Shown here: positions 7,893-15,068 of the stretch, one piece after another
Layout of the letters: each line of letters starts with the position of its first letter
How positions within the stretch are numbered: position 1 is the stretch's first letter
Origin: Solobacterium sp.
Lineage (GTDB): Bacteria > Bacillota_I > Bacilli_A > Erysipelotrichales > Erysipelotrichaceae
DNA length: 55,481 nt
Direction: 5' to 3'
NCBI GenBank assembly: GCA_017433125.1
Contig: JAFRHT010000133.1
Span: forward strand, 1-55,481
Notes under the pieces: model-generated
Seen by the model: only the letters and a program-made list of their open reading frames with translations
Database searches by the model: none
Told to the model about the DNA's origin: nothing
Made by a program: the position numbers and the translations under genes

Positions 7893-8705
7893 ATGAGTGT
7901 AGATGTGAATAAACCGGTTGAAAACCCGAAACTGAGAGAACTCCTGAACGTGTTCCGCAATCAGGACGAAACAAAGCGGAATGCCGCAGCTGAAGCAGTT
8001 GCGGAAGAGCTGGCAATGAATGCCCACCTGCTTGCCGTCATTCAAATGGATGAAAATGCTGTTGAACATAATGACAACGGCACAGCCGTGTTCAAACAGA
8101 ATTCCACGATATCGTTCGAGATGATTGCCGATGCGAACGGAACACATTATCTGCCCGTCTACACTGACTGGACGGAGCTGCGGAAGAATGAAAAATACAG
8201 GGATATCCATGTCGATACACTGATCGTTTCTTTTGATGACATCGCCGCCGTCACAGCGGGAAAAGCCGGAGCGGTCATCAACCCGTTCAGTGATAATTTT
8301 GTCATTACGCCCCAGAATGTGGTTCATATCAAACAGCACAAGGATTATCTCAAAAAAGGTTTTACGGAAAACACGGTTGAACAGGATACCCGCGTCCAGA
8401 TCGGTGAACCTGCCGATTATCCGGCCGAAATGGTTGAGGCGATCCGGCAATACGCAAAAACCAACAAGGCCATCAGCGCCATCTGGCTGAAACTGATGAT
8501 CAATAAAGATGAACAGAGCTACCTGCTGATTGTGGACTTTACCGGAGACCGGAATACCGTGTTTTCAGCGATCGCGCGGGCAGGAACACCGCATATTCAC
8601 AACGGCATTCCCATCGATATGGTTCCGTTCACGGATTCATTCGGCAAAAGCGCCGCCACAGGAGCGCCCTTCTATAAACGCAGAAAAGGACTGTTCGGAT
8701 GGTGA
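7893..8705 (+). CDS. SseB family protein
   Basis: 270 residues with the two-part SseB organisation: an N-terminal SseB domain (about 10-135, with YLPVYTDW and AGAVINPFSDNFVI, both common in this family) and an SseB C-terminal domain (about 150-255, KLMINKDEQSYLLIVDFTGD). E. coli SseB affects serine sensitivity. In Gram-positives the family is found near type VII secretion or polymorphic-toxin genes, but a biochemical role is not settled. The start is fixed by AGGAGG 7 bases before ATG at 7893; an upstream in-frame ATG has no ribosome site. It is the only plus-strand gene at the edge of a strip of small minus-strand genes that includes an Imm32-type immunity protein. Confidence 0.85.
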   Translation: MSVDVNKPVENPKLRELLNVFRNQDETKRNAAAEAVAEELAMNAHLLAVIQMDENAVEHNDNGTAVFKQNSTISFEMIADANGTHYLPVYTDWTELRKNEKYRDIHVDTLIVSFDDIAAVTAGKAGAVINPFSDNFVITPQNVVHIKQHKDYLKKGFTENTVEQDTRVQIGEPADYPAEMVEAIRQYAKTNKAISAIWLKLMINKDEQSYLLIVDFTGDRNTVFSAIARAGTPHIHNGIPIDMVPFTDSFGKSAATGAPFYKRRKGLFGW

Positions 8706-8775
8706 ATGCATGATCCGTGCATCCGGGCCGCCCGGAAACAGTCCCCTTTCATCAGCACAATTCTTAACTGCGCAG

Positions 8776-8794
8776 GCCCGGAATCATTCCGGGC
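8776..8794. terminator. Shared hairpin between convergent genes
   Basis: GCCCGGAAT-c-ATTCCGGGC, almost a perfect palindrome, overlaps the stop codon of the minus-strand gene (8784). T-rich sequence follows on the plus side only after a few bases, so it is a modest terminator. Confidence 0.5.
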
Positions 8795-9272
8795 TTTCCA
8801 CGTCTTTTCCCGTGTAAAGATAACGCAGACGGAAACCGGCTGAAGGATCTTTCAGAGCCGAGTATGCAATACTCACGCCATAGGCTTCCGATATATCCAG
8901 GGCCTTATCACCGAAGCCACAGACATAGTGATAATGAGGATGCGCATCTTCAACCAGTCTCGGCTTCCTGTCCCTGACCCACTCCGCATCCTGCATGAAG
9001 AAAGCTCTTTCCTCTATGCGCCTGATGGTGCTTTCCCCGGGCATGTCTTTAACGGTTTTCTTTTTTCCCTTTCCCTTGATCAGGCGGTCGGACCATACGC
9101 CGTCTTTCAGCGTTCCGATATATGTCTCCCTGACCGACTGATCCCGCATGATCACAAACCAGTATGTGTTGTCTTTACCTCCGATGACCCAGTCGACTTC
9201 ATCACGGAAAGCCTGGTAGAATTCGAACCCTTTTTCTTTTTCCACAAGTGCTGGAAACCGATAATCTGCCAT
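8784..9272 (-). CDS. Conserved-looking hypothetical protein (162 aa)
   Basis: Soluble, mixed-charge protein with no signal peptide or membrane segment. Features are a Lys-rich patch KGKGKKK near the middle, a VEDAHPHYHYVCGFG segment with three His, and IAYSALKDPSAGFRLRYLY near the end. An AGGAGGTACAGGGTA-type ribosome site precedes the start. It lies 23 bases downstream of the Imm32-type gene in the same direction. I do not recognise the family. Its context (SseB, Imm32) makes an immunity-like or effector-related role conceivable, but nothing in the sequence shows it. Confidence 0.6.
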   Translation of the reverse strand: MADYRFPALVEKEKGFEFYQAFRDEVDWVIGGKDNTYWFVIMRDQSVRETYIGTLKDGVWSDRLIKGKGKKKTVKDMPGESTIRRIEERAFFMQDAEWVRDRKPRLVEDAHPHYHYVCGFGDKALDISEAYGVSIAYSALKDPSAGFRLRYLYTGKDVESPE

Positions 9273-9295
9273 TACCCTGTACCTCCTTGATGCCT

Positions 9296-9505
9296 TCAGC
9301 GTATTCTTTCAATAATCATTTCCGCCGAGCCCTCTTCAAGAGAATTAAGCTCATCATAATGGATATGTTCCCCCGGCACGGCGTCAGCGAGCGCTGTGAG
9401 CTGTTTTGCCAGTGAGAGCAGCCCTTCCCGGTTTGCCGTTATCACGATTTCGTTATTATCTACAGCAGCCTTGATTTCAAAACCGTCAACCCATTCAATT
9501 TTCAT
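9296..9505 (-). CDS. Imm32-family immunity protein
   Basis: 69 residues matching the short Imm32 pattern: an N-terminal strand, ITANREGLLSLAKQLTALAD (29-48), then EHIHYDELNSLEEGSAEMIIER (51-68), with the His-x-His-x-Asp and NSLEEGS signature. Imm32 proteins are named from polymorphic-toxin loci, where they are thought to neutralise a neighbouring toxin in the cytoplasm. They also occur widely as solitary genes. Here no toxin (LXG, RHS or nuclease) gene is in sight. Codirectional with unknown genes on both sides (gaps of 23 and 31 bases), probably one transcript. Confidence 0.7.
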   Translation of the reverse strand: MKIEWVDGFEIKAAVDNNEIVITANREGLLSLAKQLTALADAVPGEHIHYDELNSLEEGSAEMIIERIR

Positions 9506-9536
9506 GATCGATTACCTCATTAATCCCGGTTTGCCG

Positions 9537-9953
9537 TCATTCCGGCAAATGAGAATCTTCCCTCTTTTCTCTTTCCCGGCGTTTCCTGCGCCGCTGCTCA
9601 CGGTTGTTCTCCTGTGAGGCAAATACTTCCACAACCGCATCTGTCATGTCATCACCCCACACCCTTCCGGCTGTCCGGGTCTTTGCCCACGGACAAATCG
9701 TCTGATAGTCAGAATCCAGCACAACCGTATACGGCGGCCCGCAGCGGTCATCAACCGCCTTAAACAGGAGCCTGCCATTGCTGATCATCAGCTCCGGCCA
9801 TTCTACATCAGGGTCATCCACATGGTCATAGATTTCCTTTGTGATCTCATAAAGATCCTGATTCCCCATGGATCCGGTCTGTGCCGTGTACAGGCCGGAC
9901 TCAGGATCATAGCAGCATTTCCAGCCGCTTCCCTCTTTAAATTCCAATGACAT
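9537..9953 (-). CDS. Hypothetical protein with basic C-terminal tail (138 aa)
   Basis: Residues 1-110 look like a small alpha/beta domain (WKCCYDPESGLYTA, VEWPELMISNGRLLFKAVDD, PYTVVLDSDYQTICPWAKT). The last 30 residues are very rich in Arg, Glu and Lys (NNREQRRRKRREREKR) and probably helical. No signal peptide or membrane segment. It heads the small run with the Imm32-type gene. The family is not recognised; a single-subunit cytoplasmic protein is the safest description. Confidence 0.6.
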   Translation of the reverse strand: MSLEFKEGSGWKCCYDPESGLYTAQTGSMGNQDLYEITKEIYDHVDDPDVEWPELMISNGRLLFKAVDDRCGPPYTVVLDSDYQTICPWAKTRTAGRVWGDDMTDAVVEVFASQENNREQRRRKRREREKREDSHLPE

Positions 9954-10038
9954 ATGATTCTCCGTTAAAAAGCATGATTCCTGAATGCTTAACGCCCGGC
10001 GCGGCAGCGCATCATGATGATTCAGCGCCTTCCCGCTC

Positions 10039-10351
10039 TTATTTTTTCTCTATGAAGATCTGTTTCCCCGGCGCATCAGGTTCAAACCGGTCGGATGCGG
10101 TCCGGACGATTGCCGTGCCGCAGAGCGCACTGATGAATTCGCTCAGGGCAGGCTCATAGAACAAAACGGAATTGACAGTCCGGAGTTCCCCGGAAGATGC
10201 CCGTTGACATACCAGTCGAAAGCCGTACCGTTTTTTCCGTTCATGTAAAAGACTGCACCGTCTTTTCAAGATCAGCCGTCTTTACACCAGGCAATTCCTT
10301 CTGCAGAACCTCACGCATAAAGCACTCTGTCTGTTCGAGCATTCTGTTCAT
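10039..10351 (-). pseudogene. Frameshifted small gene (about 105 codons)
   Basis: Coding-like sequence is spread over three frames of the minus strand. Frame one runs from ATG at 10351 for 36 codons (MNRMLEQTECFMREVLQKEL...) and then hits TGA at 10243-10241. Frame two continues from about 10246 with YMNGKNGTAFDWYVNGHLPG. Frame three gives the C-terminus, VNSVLFYEPALSEFISALCG...FIEKK, stopping at 10039. Read together they make one compact, plausible protein, so two small indels are likely. Only 10 bases separate it from the upstream small membrane gene. It could also be sequencing error, or frame three alone could be expressed from a TTG at 10269. Family not recognised. Confidence 0.5.
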
Positions 10352-10361
10352 ATACACCTGC

Positions 10362-10574
10362 CTACTTTTTATTCTGGACAATGAACGACGCGATAAACAG
10401 ATATATCATTACAGCCGCATATAAGGCATAGCATATCCGCCACAGCTTTGGCCCGAAGGCAAAATCCCCGATATAAATCACCTGGCCCAGGGCAGGATTT
10501 GACAGCGCAGCCGCCACAAATGCAGCCGCGATCACAAACATGATCAGACTGATAATTCTGAGTTTTCTTTTCAT
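10362..10574 (-). CDS. Small two-helix membrane protein (70 aa)
   Basis: Basic start (MKRKLR), hydrophobic helix 8-27, short polar stretch (IYIGDFAFGPKLWRI), second helix about 47-66 and a short basic tail. It starts 9 bases after the methyltransferase stop on the same strand. Unknown family; probably a minor membrane protein of this small-gene strip. Confidence 0.55.
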   Translation of the reverse strand: MKRKLRIISLIMFVIAAAFVAAALSNPALGQVIYIGDFAFGPKLWRICYALYAAVMIYLFIASFIVQNKK

Positions 10575-10583
10575 AGACGCACT

Positions 10584-11450
10584 TTATTCTGATGGAATCA
10601 GTTCCTTTCTCCCGCGGACAATCATTGTCACTGAAACATTTGTGTCCCACTGCCTGATCCCCTCACGGTACAGGCGGAGGCGCTTGTCATATTTGGCATT
10701 GACACTGTCAACTGCTTTCTGTGCGCCGGGTGAATGCGCAGACCGGATCGCTTCCAGATCATTCTGCCGCATCGCTTCAATCATGGTTTCGGCCATCTGT
10801 GAAGAATATCCCGGGTTATCCGGAGTAAGATCAATCAGCGCATACCCGGTCGTCACATCCGCAAAGCCATGCTGTTCCATGGAAATGGGAAGGCCTGCCT
10901 CCGATACCCGGTACCTGCCGACACCATACTTTTCCAGTTCATCATCTGCCGGCGGGACACTGTCCCAGAAGTCTTTTTCTCCCGCTGTCATTTCCAGGCA
11001 CGGTGCGACGCACTGTATTCCTCTCCTGGCAGACAGGCACAGGCATACCCCGCCGGGTTTGAGCACCCGTTTCTGTTCATTCCAGAAGGCTGACGGTTCA
11101 ACATGTTCCTGCACCGTATAGGAAATTGTGACATCAAACGAATCGTTTTCAAACGGCAGATGTACAGCGTCAGCTTCCATGAAATTTACACCTGTTACGT
11201 TTTCCCGGGCGAACGCTATAAATCTGCTGTCCCTGTCAATGGCCGTGATCTGTGCCCTGGGATACCACCTGTGCAGTGCTTCCGCCAGCGCGCCGGGCCC
11301 GCAGCCGATTTCCAGAATCTTCAGTTCGCTGTCATGGTCAAGGCTGAACACCCTGTCATACTGCGTAAAGAAATGGTCGTCAAATCTCAGCTTTCTGCTG
11401 AGATAAAGCGTCATTACACCCTGCACATAATCTGACCATATGCTGTTCAT
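10584..11450 (-). CDS. Class I SAM-dependent methyltransferase
   Basis: 288 residues. SAM-binding motif I is LEIGCGPG (46-53), followed by the acidic residue in TAIDRD, then a motif II-like DSFDVTISYTVQEHV and KRVLKPGGVC, the typical Methyltransf_11/25 layout. After about residue 170 comes a C-terminal helical region seen in small-molecule methyltransferases such as UbiE/COQ5-like relatives, but the substrate cannot be inferred. Located in the accessory strip between small membrane-protein genes. The gene is intact and its start is well supported by a compact N-terminus. Confidence 0.85.
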   Translation of the reverse strand: MNSIWSDYVQGVMTLYLSRKLRFDDHFFTQYDRVFSLDHDSELKILEIGCGPGALAEALHRWYPRAQITAIDRDSRFIAFARENVTGVNFMEADAVHLPFENDSFDVTISYTVQEHVEPSAFWNEQKRVLKPGGVCLCLSARRGIQCVAPCLEMTAGEKDFWDSVPPADDELEKYGVGRYRVSEAGLPISMEQHGFADVTTGYALIDLTPDNPGYSSQMAETMIEAMRQNDLEAIRSAHSPGAQKAVDSVNAKYDKRLRLYREGIRQWDTNVSVTMIVRGRKELIPSE

Positions 11451-11535
11451 AGTTCTCCCTCATCATAGTCCGGTCTGCATGACTTATTATTCTTTCAGAC
11501 ATTGTCCCCGCCGGCGCTCTGCACCTGCCGTTCTG

Positions 11536-11859
11536 TCAGTGATTGTATTTCCTCACTGCTGCTGTCAGCAGCCCCAGTCCGATAACAAAGCCGGCCGTCA
11601 TTGGAACAAAGATGAGCACAGACTGATTCAATGCTGTGCAGATTCCGGAAAGCAGAAACCCGATTCCCATCACAAGAACTCCGCCGCCCGCAAACGTACA
11701 GTATGCCTGTCTGTTTTCCTCACTTACCCTGCCGCTGTGATAACTGATGATCAGATCCATCTTCTGCTTTTTCCAGATCTGCCAGCCCAGCATGATGAAT
11801 ATCATGCCTAAGAGCACAAACAGGACTCCCGTCATAACAAACCAGATGAAATCGCTCAT
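11536..11859 (-). CDS. DUF3784 family membrane protein
   Basis: 107 residues with three predicted helices (about 5-27, 57-77, 84-101). The cytoplasmic-looking stretch IWKKQKMDLIISYHSGRVSEENRQAY between helices one and two is the recognisable part of DUF3784, a family of small membrane proteins of unknown function in Bacillota. No partner gene is implied by the spacing; the next gene upstream is 37 bases away. Confidence 0.7.
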   Translation of the reverse strand: MSDFIWFVMTGVLFVLLGMIFIMLGWQIWKKQKMDLIISYHSGRVSEENRQAYCTFAGGGVLVMGIGFLLSGICTALNQSVLIFVPMTAGFVIGLGLLTAAVRKYNH

Positions 11860-11896
11860 ATCTTCCTCATTCTCATTCCCGCAGCCGCCTTATGGA

Positions 11897-12337
11897 TTAT
11901 GCCTTGCCTGCTTTCTGCAATACATCATATGTTTCCGACAGCCACTCACCATAGTGATCATAGGGCGCCCGGATCCACCAGTTTAACAGTTTGTTTAGTG
12001 TCTCGATGTCTGCTTCGATACTGCTGGACCTGTACTGTTCCGGGTCACGGTTGACCGTCACGATATGATGATTGTCTTTTTTAAAGTCAATCCGGTAAAT
12101 GCAGTGCCCTGTCCAGCTGCGGTGTGCCCAAAGCGTCGAATCCTCCATATACCAGAACCACTTGTCTTCCATCGCCTGGGGAATATTGCCGCGGCGGAGC
12201 ACAGCCATTTCCTCATCGCTGAAAGACCTGGTGAGTACGAAAACCTCATGCTGTTCAGGCATGGGCTCTGTCCTCCAGTCATTGCGGCGGGTAGTCCTTA
12301 TCTTGTTTTCATTATCTTCCGGCATACACTTCTCCAT
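11897..12337 (-). CDS. Hypothetical protein with a W-F-W-Y-x-E-D / HRSWTG signature (146 aa)
   Basis: Soluble protein. Central signature: GNIPQAMEDKWFWYMED, then HRSWTGHCIYRIDF, then VNRDPEQY, which I have the impression of seeing in small uncharacterised proteins of Bacillota, sometimes next to macro-domain hydrolases. No catalytic assignment can be made. A TATAAT supplied by the end of the upstream repeat (12366-12372 region) lies some 30 bases before the ATG, so the gene probably has its own promoter directly behind the terminator of the lipoprotein gene. Confidence 0.6.
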   Translation of the reverse strand: MEKCMPEDNENKIRTTRRNDWRTEPMPEQHEVFVLTRSFSDEEMAVLRRGNIPQAMEDKWFWYMEDSTLWAHRSWTGHCIYRIDFKKDNHHIVTVNRDPEQYRSSSIEADIETLNKLLNWWIRAPYDHYGEWLSETYDVLQKAGKA

Positions 12338-12365
12338 TTCAAACTCCGCTTTGCCTTTTCAGCAT

Positions 12366-12485
12366 AATTATACAAAAACAGGACAGTAACAGTCCTGTCT
12401 GTTGTCCAAATGGAATTAACAGCAGTTCAGATGAATCCTTCGGCGGAGATTTTCCAGCCCCTTGCAGAACAACATGAAAAGGAAC
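12366..12485. repeat. Dispersed repeat copy A (terminator-bearing)
   Basis: On the minus strand it shares with copy B a TTGTT-TTCTGC start, a GGATTC-rTCTGAACTGC core, and an end made of a CAGGA/TCCTG hairpin, a T-run and GTATAATTA. It shares GACAACAGACAGGACTG with the tmRNA terminator (copy C). Confidence 0.6.
12374..12398 (-). terminator. Terminator of the small lipoprotein gene
   Basis: Minus strand ACAGGAC-tgttact-GTCCTGT followed by TTTT and GTATAATTA. The last bases also form a -10-like box for the next gene. Confidence 0.75.
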
Positions 12486-12493
12486 ATGCGGTT

Positions 12494-12916
12494 CTATCCC
12501 GAAAAGTAAGCGAATTTGCCCTCAGCCCATTCAAGGATACTCTCATATGAGACACCATCTGCAGGCAGGAAATACTCTGTATTGATCTGCACATAGTCCG
12601 AATGAAAAGAAACTATGATTTCATCGGTTCCTGTCACTTTCTCAGAAGGGTTGAAGACAATGCGGTACAGCCAGTCCTCTTCACTGTCAGCAGGTTCCAA
12701 AGGAGATGCCTTTATGTCCAGATCAGCAAAAGAATGGAGTGATGCAATCTCACTGTCAATGATCGTGCTTGATCCATCCGGCAGTTCCATCCTTGCGGCA
12801 GGGCTCTCTCTGATCATGTCAAACACTGTTTTCTCTTTGCCGGAAGAACAGGCGGCCAGTGAAACAACCATTATAACGACAAGAAACCCTGCCAGAATGT
12901 TCGTTCGCTTCTGCAT
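12494..12916 (-). CDS. Small lipoprotein of unknown function (140 aa)
   Basis: Signal peptide 1-22 ending in a lipobox SLAAC (Cys23), so it should be lipid-anchored on the outer face of the membrane. The mature part is about 118 residues, acidic, with ELPDGSSTIIDSEI and IIVSFHSDYVQINTEYFLPADG as the more ordered parts. No known domain recognised. Flanked by repeat copy A downstream. An AGGAAAGAA-type ribosome site lies before ATG. Confidence 0.7.
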   Translation of the reverse strand: MQKRTNILAGFLVVIMVVSLAACSSGKEKTVFDMIRESPAARMELPDGSSTIIDSEIASLHSFADLDIKASPLEPADSEEDWLYRIVFNPSEKVTGTDEIIVSFHSDYVQINTEYFLPADGVSYESILEWAEGKFAYFSG

Positions 12917-12958
12917 GTTCTTTCCTCCATAAATTCCGATTGGCTCTCGCTATAAATA

Positions 12959-13165
12959 TCATAATATGATTTGTTCACCATAAAGTTTAAGATCCCGTTT
13001 GTTGATGGTTCGAATCACAAAGAAAGATACCGCTGTCCCCGCCGGCAGATGATTACTCTTCCATAGTTCAAAGAACAGGCAGTTAACGGAACCCCGGCAA
13101 AGCGGCATATCACGGTCAGCCATCCATGCCGGTATCCCGTGGCATTGCTGTTTTCTTATCATCAT
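12959..13165 (-). CDS. Doubtful small ORF (68 aa)
   Basis: Begins 27 bases after the alpha/beta-hydrolase stop, with an AGGTCAGGAT-like ribosome site. The translation mixes hydrophobic and basic stretches (NCLFFELWKSNHL, TAVSFFVIRTI) and has no recognised family. It may be a decayed C-terminal piece of a longer gene or simply an open frame. Kept only because of its position and ribosome site. Confidence 0.25.
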   Translation of the reverse strand: MMIRKQQCHGIPAWMADRDMPLCRGSVNCLFFELWKSNHLPAGTAVSFFVIRTINKRDLKLYGEQIIL

Positions 13166-13192
13166 ATCCTGACCTGTTTCACAGTCTGGTAT

Positions 13193-13939
13193 TTATTCAC
13201 CATGAATGATCCGCCGTATGGCTTCCGCGTACTGATCCGCGTGGTTGATTGAAAACTCTCCATGCCGCAGGCCTTTCATACGGTGCAGGCTGCAGGAGGG
13301 ACGCATCCTGCAGATGGCTTCCGCGGAGCGCAGAATCTCCCCTGTCTCCTTTTCCCCGACATAAACGTGTACGTCCGCAGCTGTTTCCCTGAATGCATCC
13401 TTCAGCGCATATGACGTATTTGCTTTCATGAAAGCGATCATGTCCTGCTTTTTAATCAGGCAGGTATCCCGGTAATAATCTTCAAACAGCTCCGGCTTCA
13501 TGTGCAGGGATTGAAACTGCAGTCTGGCGAAACTTCTGTTGCTGATCAGTCCGTAGCTGCTGCCGAAAGCCGGGGCAATCAACGCGTTCGTCAGTTTTGA
13601 AGGAATGACCGCCGCGCTCTCGACCAATGCATGGGTGCAGATATCTCCCCGCTGAGACAATAGTTCAAGCAGGATCTGACCGCCCAGAGAAAGACCACCG
13701 ATCAGCAGAACATGCCCGCCCAGATGCACATCAATGAAGGAAATGATCTCGGCCGCATTTTCTTCAATCGTTGTAAACGGCCGGTCACTGCCTGCATGTC
13801 CGTCAAGAATCGGGAGAACGATATGATACTCATTCTGCAGGAGCATCGCCGATTCCCGGTAGTTCCACCATGACAATCCGCCGCCATGAAGCAGAATAAT
13901 CGTATCTTTATGCTCAGTGCCATACTCAACTATATTCAT
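13193..13939 (-). CDS. Alpha/beta hydrolase
   Basis: 248 residues, a complete alpha/beta-hydrolase fold without signal peptide. Seen: oxyanion HGGG (18-21), nucleophile elbow GLSLGG (Ser84), VYVGEKE near 193 as the region of the acid residue, and the final His in GLRHGEFSINH. Relatives include small esterases and carboxylesterase-like proteins; the substrate is unknown. It follows the XRE pair after repeat copy B and a terminator, and a TATAAT within the end of that repeat suggests its own promoter. Its base composition looks more A+T rich than the glycogen genes, as for its neighbours. Confidence 0.85.
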   Translation of the reverse strand: MNIVEYGTEHKDTIILLHGGGLSWWNYRESAMLLQNEYHIVLPILDGHAGSDRPFTTIEENAAEIISFIDVHLGGHVLLIGGLSLGGQILLELLSQRGDICTHALVESAAVIPSKLTNALIAPAFGSSYGLISNRSFARLQFQSLHMKPELFEDYYRDTCLIKKQDMIAFMKANTSYALKDAFRETAADVHVYVGEKETGEILRSAEAICRMRPSCSLHRMKGLRHGEFSINHADQYAEAIRRIIHGE

Positions 13940-13977
13940 GTCCTGCTTACCACCCCATCAATTTGATTTTATCCTTC

Positions 13978-14105
13978 ACTTAATTATACAAAAAAACAGG
14001 ATCTTCAGATCCTGTTCATCGTTCATGGAGGATCCAATGGCAGTTCAGACGAATCCCTGATCATCAGCAGGGAGTATAAGATTCTTCGCAGAATAACAAG
14101 TTGAA
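13978..14105. repeat. Dispersed repeat copy B (terminator-bearing)
   Basis: Minus strand: TTGTTATTCTGC start, GGGATTCGTCTGAACTGCC core, then AACAGGATCT/AGATCCTGTT hairpin, seven T and GTATAATTA. It has the same order of parts as copy A at 12366-12485, with a diverged middle. Confidence 0.6.
13990..14016 (-). terminator. Terminator of the XRE operon
   Basis: Minus strand AACAGGATCT-ga-AGATCCTGTT then TTTTT and GTATAATTA. The stem is 10 bp, perfect. Confidence 0.85.
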
Positions 14106-14111
14106 AACTTC

Positions 14112-14303
14112 CTATTTCAGACTGAAGATCTCGTTCACACTCATTTCAAAGTATTCAGAAATCTTCATCGCCAATTCCAGTGTCGGATCATATTTATTGT
14201 TTTCTATCGCAATAATGGTCTGTCTGGTAACTCCGAGGATCTCCGCCAGGTCTTCCTGCCGCAGGCTTTTACTCTTCCGGAGTTCTTTGATATTATTCTT
14301 CAT
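14112..14303 (-). CDS. XRE-family helix-turn-helix regulator (YozG type)
   Basis: 63 residues, almost entirely one HTH_3 domain: LRKSKSLRQEDLAEILGVTRQTIIAIENNKYDPTLELA, followed by EYFEMSVNEIF. This minimal form is common in Bacillota as the second gene of pairs with a small membrane protein. It starts inside the preceding membrane-protein gene (11-base overlap), so the two are translated together. Palindromes in the promoter at 14553-14612 are good candidates for its own operator. Confidence 0.92.
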   Translation of the reverse strand: MKNNIKELRKSKSLRQEDLAEILGVTRQTIIAIENNKYDPTLELAMKISEYFEMSVNEIFSLK

Positions 14304-14532
14304 CAGAATCCCCCGGAGCAGTAAGACGCTTTGTTTCTATCGATTTCGTTCCCCAGAACACTAAACCGGAACCAATGAAGATCAGCCAGACCCAGGGCAG
14401 TTCCCCTGTTCTCAGACGATAGATCAGACAATACACCGCAAGTGACACCTCTAAAAACACATAGGTATTACGGGCTGCTTTGTAATTCACTGCCATTTCC
14501 ATTTCATCTGCTTTCATAAAAATCTTTTTCAT
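14293..14532 (-). CDS. Small membrane protein paired with the XRE regulator
   Basis: 79 residues from the start MKKIFMKADEMEM. One or two hydrophobic helices (about 25-40 and 47-62) and a charged tail (ETKRLTAPGDSDEE). The start at 14532 is preferred to an ATG two codons upstream because GAGGGA is then 6 bases away. Such partners are thought to sense or to be controlled by the regulator; the function is not known. Confidence 0.7.
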   Translation of the reverse strand: MKKIFMKADEMEMAVNYKAARNTYVFLEVSLAVYCLIYRLRTGELPWVWLIFIGSGLVFWGTKSIETKRLTAPGDSDEE

Positions 14533-14552
14533 AACCATTCCCTCGTAATGTT

Positions 14553-14612
14553 AAATGTATTTTACATTTTTATCATACAAAATGAACTGTCAAATGTAAA
14601 TAGAATTTGACA
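14553..14612 (-). promoter_or_regulatory. Promoter with two palindromic operators for the XRE pair
   Basis: AAATGTA-ttt-TACATTT (14553-14569) and TGTCAAAT...ATTTGACA (14588-14612) are perfect inverted repeats built from the same AAATGT/TGTCAAAT words. A minus-strand TTGACA (-35 type) lies inside the second (14593-14588), which would let a bound repressor block polymerase. Confidence 0.6.
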
Positions 14613-14628
14613 TTTCCACCAATAAACA

Positions 14629-14655
14629 CAAAAAACAGGACTGTTGCAGTCCTGT
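14629..14655 (-). terminator. tmRNA terminator
   Basis: Minus strand ACAGGACTG-caa-CAGTCCTGT followed by TTTTTTGTG, 11 bases past the CCA end. It shares GACAACAGACAGGACTG with repeat copy A. Confidence 0.85.
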
Positions 14656-14665
14656 CTGTTGTCTA

Positions 14666-15022
14666 TGGTGGAGCTGAGGGGAGTCGAACCCCTGTCCAAG
14701 AGTCGTCCCACATCCGGATATCTACAGTTTAGACCGCTGATTGATAAGACGGCGACATGACAGCGGACTACCCGTCAGCCGAATCTGCCTGTAAATTTGT
14801 CAGGATCCTCTTCCAGGCGCGGGATTCACCTTATCCGCTTGAATTACACAGTCGACAGCAAACGGCAATCTGCCGGCCGGCTCAGCTGCAGCTCTTTATC
14901 GAGCGATTAAGCAGCGAATGCGAAACTATTGTTTCTGTTAGCGTTTAAATTTAATAGTGCTTAGGGCACAACTCCACTGCAATCCGGATCAAACGTAAAC
15001 CTGTCGAAACCTTGACAGCCCC
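14666..15022 (-). ncRNA. ssrA: Transfer-messenger RNA (tmRNA)
   Basis: 357 nt on the minus strand. The 5' end GGGGCUG pairs with CAGCUCC before A-CCA at the 3' end (one G-U pair), giving the tRNA-like acceptor stem. The T-arm-like GGGGUUCGACUCCCC and the 5' GGUUUCGACAGG are both diagnostic. The tag frame starts at GCU (14942) and reads ANRNNSFAFAA, ending with UAA at 14909-14907; the Ala-Ala end is the usual ClpXP/ClpAP degron. It frees stalled ribosomes with SmpB, whose gene is 560 bases upstream in the same direction. Encoded CCA. A terminator follows. Confidence 0.97.
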
Positions 15023-15039
15023 GTGTCTGATGCGAGAGT

Positions 15040-15068
15040 AATGTATCACTTTTCTGCCGGAATATCAA
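15040..15068 (-). promoter_or_regulatory. tmRNA promoter
   Basis: TTGATA (15068-15063), 17 bases, TACATT (15045-15040), ending 17 bases before the mature 5' end, which leaves a short leader for RNase P to remove. The -35 and spacer lie inside the 3' end of the preceding protein gene. Confidence 0.65.

Noticed and set aside
14664-14700. attL/attR duplication of the ssrA 3' end
   Set aside because: I looked for a second copy of the T-arm sequence in the accessory strip and found none; no integrase gene is present.
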